Source of the DNA: an uncultured Porphyromonadaceae bacterium
GTDB taxonomy: Bacteria > Bacteroidota > Bacteroidia > Bacteroidales > Muribaculaceae
Direction: 5' to 3'
DNA length: 64,000 bases
Assembly (NCBI GenBank): GCA_902491625.1
Contig: CABUIO010000002.1
Span: 62,001-126,000 of the forward strand
A program made the position numbers and the translations under genes. Position 1 is the stretch's first letter. Each line of letters starts with the position of its first letter. Shown here in pieces: positions 61,204 through 64,000 of this stretch. The notes beneath the pieces were generated by a model, which did not search any database, had not been told where the DNA came from, and saw only the letters and a program-made list of their open reading frames with translations.

Positions 61204-61535
61204 GAGGGTGTTTCAAAATCAATGTTAAATTTGGGGCGGCTGATTTTTAGACAAAAACCTTTTAAGTCGCAGGAGCATAGCGGGCTATGTGACTAAGACG
61301 CGAAAGGTTTTTGGCAAAAAGCAGACGAGACAAAGCTAACATTTACTTCAGCCTCTTAATGACCTCAAAAACTTTTAATTGAGAAAGTAACTTCAAAACA
61401 TATCAAAGGACTCGTTCCTGTCGGCGTCTTTTGCCTTTTGGTTCAGTCACATAGCCCGCTATGCTCCTTCACCTGCAAGACAAAATCCACTCGACATGAA
61501 CGACCCCAAATTAACGTTTATTTTTAAACACCCTC
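61204..61535. mobile_element. MITE-like palindromic element, 332 bases, with TTA target duplication
   Basis: Perfect 10-base terminal inverted repeats (GAGGGTGTTT / AAACACCCTC) are flanked on both sides by TTA (61201-61203, 61536-61538). Inside, a 23-base perfect inverted repeat (61272-61294 and 61445-61467), which itself holds the hairpin CATAGC-GG-GCTATG, lies exactly 68 bases from each end. So the element is two 91-base arms in opposite orientation with a 150-base centre and no transposase gene. It fills the 501-base spacer between the giant protein and Crp genes. Confidence 0.83.
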
Positions 61536-61549
61536 TTAGACCCCAAACC

Positions 61550-62131
61550 TTATTTCGACCTAAGAAGATCGGCCTTTATGCGGCAAAGATGTTCCGGACT
61601 CACGCCAAGATAAGACGCTACGATCCTTTGCGAGACTTTCTCGACAATCATTGGGCGCGTGCTGACCATCTGCATGTAGCGCTCCCTGGCGTCGCCGCTG
61701 TGGACGGTGGATTCCCTGTCTTCCTCAAGAAACTGTTCCGACCATGTGTAGTGGAGCGCCCAGACGGCGAAACGATGACAGCTGTCGGTCAGCCCCACGA
61801 AGTCATCGCGGCTGATGCGGAGCACAACGCTCGGACAACACGCCTCGATACGATAGTGCGACGGCAGATTCTTGTAGAAAGAATGTCGCGAATTGAAGAT
61901 AGTTCCCGGCAGACCGAATGCGAAAGTGCGCTCCTTATCCCCGTTGTAATCAAGACCACGCATCACACCTTCCTTGACAATATAGACATTGCTGTCGACC
62001 ACACCAGCGTCAATAAGCACTTCCCCGCGTTTTAGCCTCACCTGAGTTGCAAGCGCGAACAGCATGTCCCACTCCTCGGATTCGAGGGTGCGGTCACATT
62101 CCTTGTTGAGAGAAGCCTTGAGACGTTCCAA
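61550..62131 (-). CDS. Crp/Fnr-family transcriptional regulator
   Basis: 193 residues. Cyclic-nucleotide-binding-like beta barrel about 20-130 (RLKRGEVLIDAGVVDSNVYI, VKEGVMRGLDYNGDKERTFA), dimer helix, and a C-terminal HTH (SQRIVASYLGVSPEHLCRIK). The barrel lacks the Arg/Ser pair that binds cAMP in Crp, and no Cys cluster of the Fnr type is present, so the signal is unknown. Its TAATTTTG box is at 62168-62175. Confidence 0.9.
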   Translation of the reverse strand: MERLKASLNKECDRTLESEEWDMLFALATQVRLKRGEVLIDAGVVDSNVYIVKEGVMRGLDYNGDKERTFAFGLPGTIFNSRHSFYKNLPSHYRIEACCPSVVLRISRDDFVGLTDSCHRFAVWALHYTWSEQFLEEDRESTVHSGDARERYMQMVSTRPMIVEKVSQRIVASYLGVSPEHLCRIKADLLRSK

Positions 62132-62167
62132 TTAAATTGATAAATAGATGGTCAGGTATAGTCGAAA

Positions 62168-62175
62168 CAAAATTA
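62168..62175 (-). promoter_or_regulatory. -7 box of the Crp-family gene
   Basis: TAATTTTG on the minus strand, 36 bases before the ATG at 62131. Confidence 0.55.
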
Positions 62176-62278
62176 GCAATCTTTTCCGACATATATTCAC
62201 TTTTCCTCCAAAAAAATTGTCAAACCACCCCTGAAGCCCTCCCTATAGTGTTTAAAGTCCTTAAAGTCTTTAAAGTCC

Positions 62279-62339
62279 CTAAAAATAATTAAAGAGTCTA
62301 TGGCTCGGGCGGCTTACGCTCGCCTCACCATAGGCTCTT
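62279..62339 (-). terminator. Intrinsic terminator after the OmpA gene
   Basis: On the minus strand AAGAGCCTATGG ... CCATAGACTCTT (12-base stem, one mismatch, inner stem GGGCGG-like) followed by TAATTATTTTT. Confidence 0.75.
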
Positions 62340-62386
62340 ATTCGGGTGCGGATTCCGAAAAAAGGATCCGCCGATGTTTCGGAGGG

Positions 62387-63079
62387 TTATTTCAGAGTGC
62401 CGTTCTCAGCGTCCTGAATCATCTTTTCGCTGGCGTAGACGTAGATCTCGACACGACGGTTCTGCGCGCGGCCTTCAGCTGTCGCGTTGGAGGCTACGTA
62501 GTCCTGCATGGGAAGTCCCTGAGCAAAGAGGCGGTTGGCCTTCACGCCGCTGTTGATGAGATACTGCATCACTGCGTCGGCACGGTTGGTGGATACCTTT
62601 GTATTGATGTCCATGCCGCCGGTGTTGTCGGTGTAGCCGATGATGCGGACGTCGGTAAGAGGATTCTGGAGCAGTGAGGTGGCAAACTCGCTAAGCTCGG
62701 ACTTGGCGTTCTGATTGAGTGTCCACTTGCCTGTGGGGAAGAGGATACCGCCCGGGAATGTCACCTTGATGGCCTGCAGACCGTTGGCGTCGGTTGTCTT
62801 TTCAACCTCGGCGTCCTTGAGCTGGGCCTCAAGTTCTTTCTGCTGCTTGTCCATCTTGTTGCCGATCAACGCGCCTACTCCGGCACCTACAGCCGCACCG
62901 ATGCCCGCGCCGATTCCGGCGCCTTTGCCGCCGCCGATGAGGGCGCCTATGCCGGCTCCTACGCCTGCGCCGCCACCACCGCCGATGAGGGCGCCTTTAC
63001 CTGTCTTGCTCATGCCGCAGGAAGAGAGTACGAGTGTGGCACAGAGTCCGAGTGCCACGAATGTTTTCTTGAAATTCAT
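62387..63079 (-). CDS. OmpA-family lipoprotein with glycine-zipper
   Basis: 230 residues. Lipoprotein signal with LSSC (Cys21). A long Gly/Ala zipper of repeated GAxxGAxIGxxxGAG (about 29-74) may span or coat the membrane. A short coiled coil (about 75-95) leads to the OmpA_C peptidoglycan-binding domain (about 105-222), with IIGYTDNTGGMDIN (Asp and Arg binding residues, TNRADAVMQYL, and NRRVEIYV). It should tether the outer membrane to the wall. Gene neighbours (SecDF upstream, Crp downstream) show no special link. Confidence 0.92.
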   Translation of the reverse strand: MNFKKTFVALGLCATLVLSSCGMSKTGKGALIGGGGGAGVGAGIGALIGGGKGAGIGAGIGAAVGAGVGALIGNKMDKQQKELEAQLKDAEVEKTTDANGLQAIKVTFPGGILFPTGKWTLNQNAKSELSEFATSLLQNPLTDVRIIGYTDNTGGMDINTKVSTNRADAVMQYLINSGVKANRLFAQGLPMQDYVASNATAEGRAQNRRVEIYVYASEKMIQDAENGTLK

Positions 63080-63182
63080 CTTTACAATATTTTTGGGTTA
63101 ATAATCTTTTTACGATCACCTTAATTATAAACCGATTCGGGCAGCTGATTGTTTGCCACAGTTGCAGATAAAAGCCACACGA

Positions 63183-63217
63183 CCTCGCTCTCTGTCATTC
63201 AAGACGAAGGAGCGAGG
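63183..63217 (-). terminator. Intrinsic terminator after secDF
   Basis: CCTCGCTC ... GAGCGAGG stem, then TCGTGTGGCTTTTATC on the minus strand; about 53 bases after the secDF stop. Confidence 0.7.
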
Positions 63218-63269
63218 CCGAGCATATCGGTTTTACAGTCCGGTACACCAGACTGCGGAATCGTTCAGT

Positions 63270-64000
63270 TTATCTTTTCAGACGTTCGCCGGCCACTGCA
63301 GCGGCAAGTTTGCCGTCTTTCTTTGAACCCTTCTTACGCGATATGATAAGGTAAGCGATGGGAGCAGCAAGGAAGAGGGTGCAGAGCGTACCCACAATCA
63401 CACCGAAGATCATCGCGAAGGTGAAGGAGCGGATCACCTCACCACCGAGGATGAAGATGCAGATGAGCACCAGCAAGGTGGAGACGGATGTCATGATCGT
63501 ACGTGTCAAAGTGGTGTTCAGCGAGCGGTTGAAGAGGGTCTTCTTGTCCTCTTTGGGATTGAGCTTCAGCATCTCGCGCACTCGGTCGAAGACAACCACG
63601 GTATCATTGATCTGATAACCGATGATGGTCAGAACCGCCGCTATGAACGACTGGTCGATCTCCATGGAGAACGGCAGCAGTCCCCAGCAAACGGAGTAGA
63701 AGCCGATGATAAGGAAGGCTGTCATCGCGACGGCGCTGACGGCACCGACGGAGAAGGCCACGTTGCGGAAGCGGAGGAGGATATAGAGGAACATGCAGAC
63801 AACTGCGATGCCGACAGCGAGATATGCGTCACGCTTCATCTGATCGGCCACGGAGGGTCCGACTTTCTGGATCTGAGCGATACCGTACTGCTCGTCGCTG
63901 ACGTCGAACTGTTCGCGTGTCATGGTCTTGCCATTGACCGTAAGCTCATCTTTCAGACCGCTGTACAGGAGGTCGGAGATCTCTTTATCGACATCCTCGC
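63270..64000 (-). CDS. secDF: SecDF protein translocase subunit (5' end outside window)
   Basis: C-terminal 243 residues of the SecD-SecF fusion protein; the frame is open to the window edge (it continues EDVDKEISDLLYSGLKDELT before the first ATG). The SecF half shows five or more spans and the family motif IIGYQINDTVVVFDRVRE, plus LTRTIMTSVSTLL. SecDF uses the proton gradient to pull exported proteins through SecYEG. In Bacteroidetes SecD and SecF are commonly one chain. The tail is basic (SRKKGSKKDGKL), as expected on the cytoplasmic side. Confidence 0.95.
   Translation of the reverse strand, partial: EDVDKEISDLLYSGLKDELTVNGKTMTREQFDVSDEQYGIAQIQKVGPSVADQMKRDAYLAVGIAVVCMFLYILLRFRNVAFSVGAVSAVAMTAFLIIGFYSVCWGLLPFSMEIDQSFIAAVLTIIGYQINDTVVVFDRVREMLKLNPKEDKKTLFNRSLNTTLTRTIMTSVSTLLVLICIFILGGEVIRSFTFAMIFGVIVGTLCTLFLAAPIAYLIISRKKGSKKDGKLAAAVAGERLKR

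Noticed and set aside
60691..61296. A 201-residue plus-strand frame at the start of the 56468 gene
   Set aside because: Mostly antisense to the signal peptide region and then runs into the MITE; no motif.

Overview
The window is a 64 kb chromosome segment from a Bacteroidales bacterium, probably Muribaculaceae-like (the family placement is inference). Supporting signs: promoters of the Bacteroidetes type (TTTG, 19-21 bases, TAnnTTTG) stand in front of many genes, Shine-Dalgarno sites are not evident, and the gene content is typical: a TonB-dependent receptor, BspA-like leucine-rich repeats, Sel1-repeat proteins, MACPF lipoprotein, DUF5689/choice-of-anchor J proteins and several very large secreted proteins ending in a type IX secretion-like tail (G-x-Y-x-V-R ... 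K-x-x-V-K). I see no rRNA, tRNA or CRISPR array. The first gene (GH13 amylase) and the last (SecDF) run off the window.

Layout. 0-5.8 kb: amylase end, a starch-binding secreted protein and two Sel1 proteins, separated by repeat-rich spacers. 5.8-10.5 kb: a small lipoprotein, a recombination scar joining an LRR remnant to an HTH remnant, a secreted endonuclease I, and a TPR/HTH membrane regulator. 10.7-21.1 kb: two giant modular secreted proteins flanking a HipB/HipA toxin-antitoxin pair. 21.2-23.3 kb: a BlaI/BlaR1-type repressor-protease pair with two operator dyads around its promoter. 23.6-30.1 kb: a seven-gene run encoding two glycine-zipper/EF-hand-like acidic proteins, an LRR protein, a coiled-coil protein, an exported caspase-like protease, an FHA protein and a PP2C phosphatase. 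30.1-31.2 kb: a REP-associated tyrosine transposase. 31.2-34.4 kb: carbonic anhydrase, YifB/ComM ATPase and a thioredoxin-fold lipoprotein in one operon. 35.0-37.7 kb: ABC transporter with a GntR (YtrA-like) regulator. 37.9-42.4 kb: a LytTR-FHA-Sel1-Ser/Thr kinase-Sel1 operon. 42.5-44.0 kb: amino-acid permease. 44.2-52.1 kb: an operon of exo/endonuclease-phosphatase, TonB receptor, DUF5689 lipoprotein and endonuclease I. 52.4-56.3 kb: phosphoethanolamine transferase converging on a MACPF lipoprotein. 56.5-64 kb: a third giant secreted protein, a MITE-like element, a Crp regulator, an OmpA lipoprotein and SecDF.

How the parts may work together. The kinase operon and the FHA/PP2C/caspase operon hold complementary parts of one phosphothreonine signalling circuit: kinase and phosphatase each have a cytoplasmic catalytic domain, one membrane span and a periplasmic tail, each locus has its own FHA reader, and most remaining products are exported. 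This is the best candidate here for an undescribed system. The 44-52 kb operon looks like a nucleic-acid scavenging locus. Intergenic DNA carries several repeat families; four copies of a GTAG-headed palindrome match the usual layout of REP elements, and the window also encodes a REP-type transposase.
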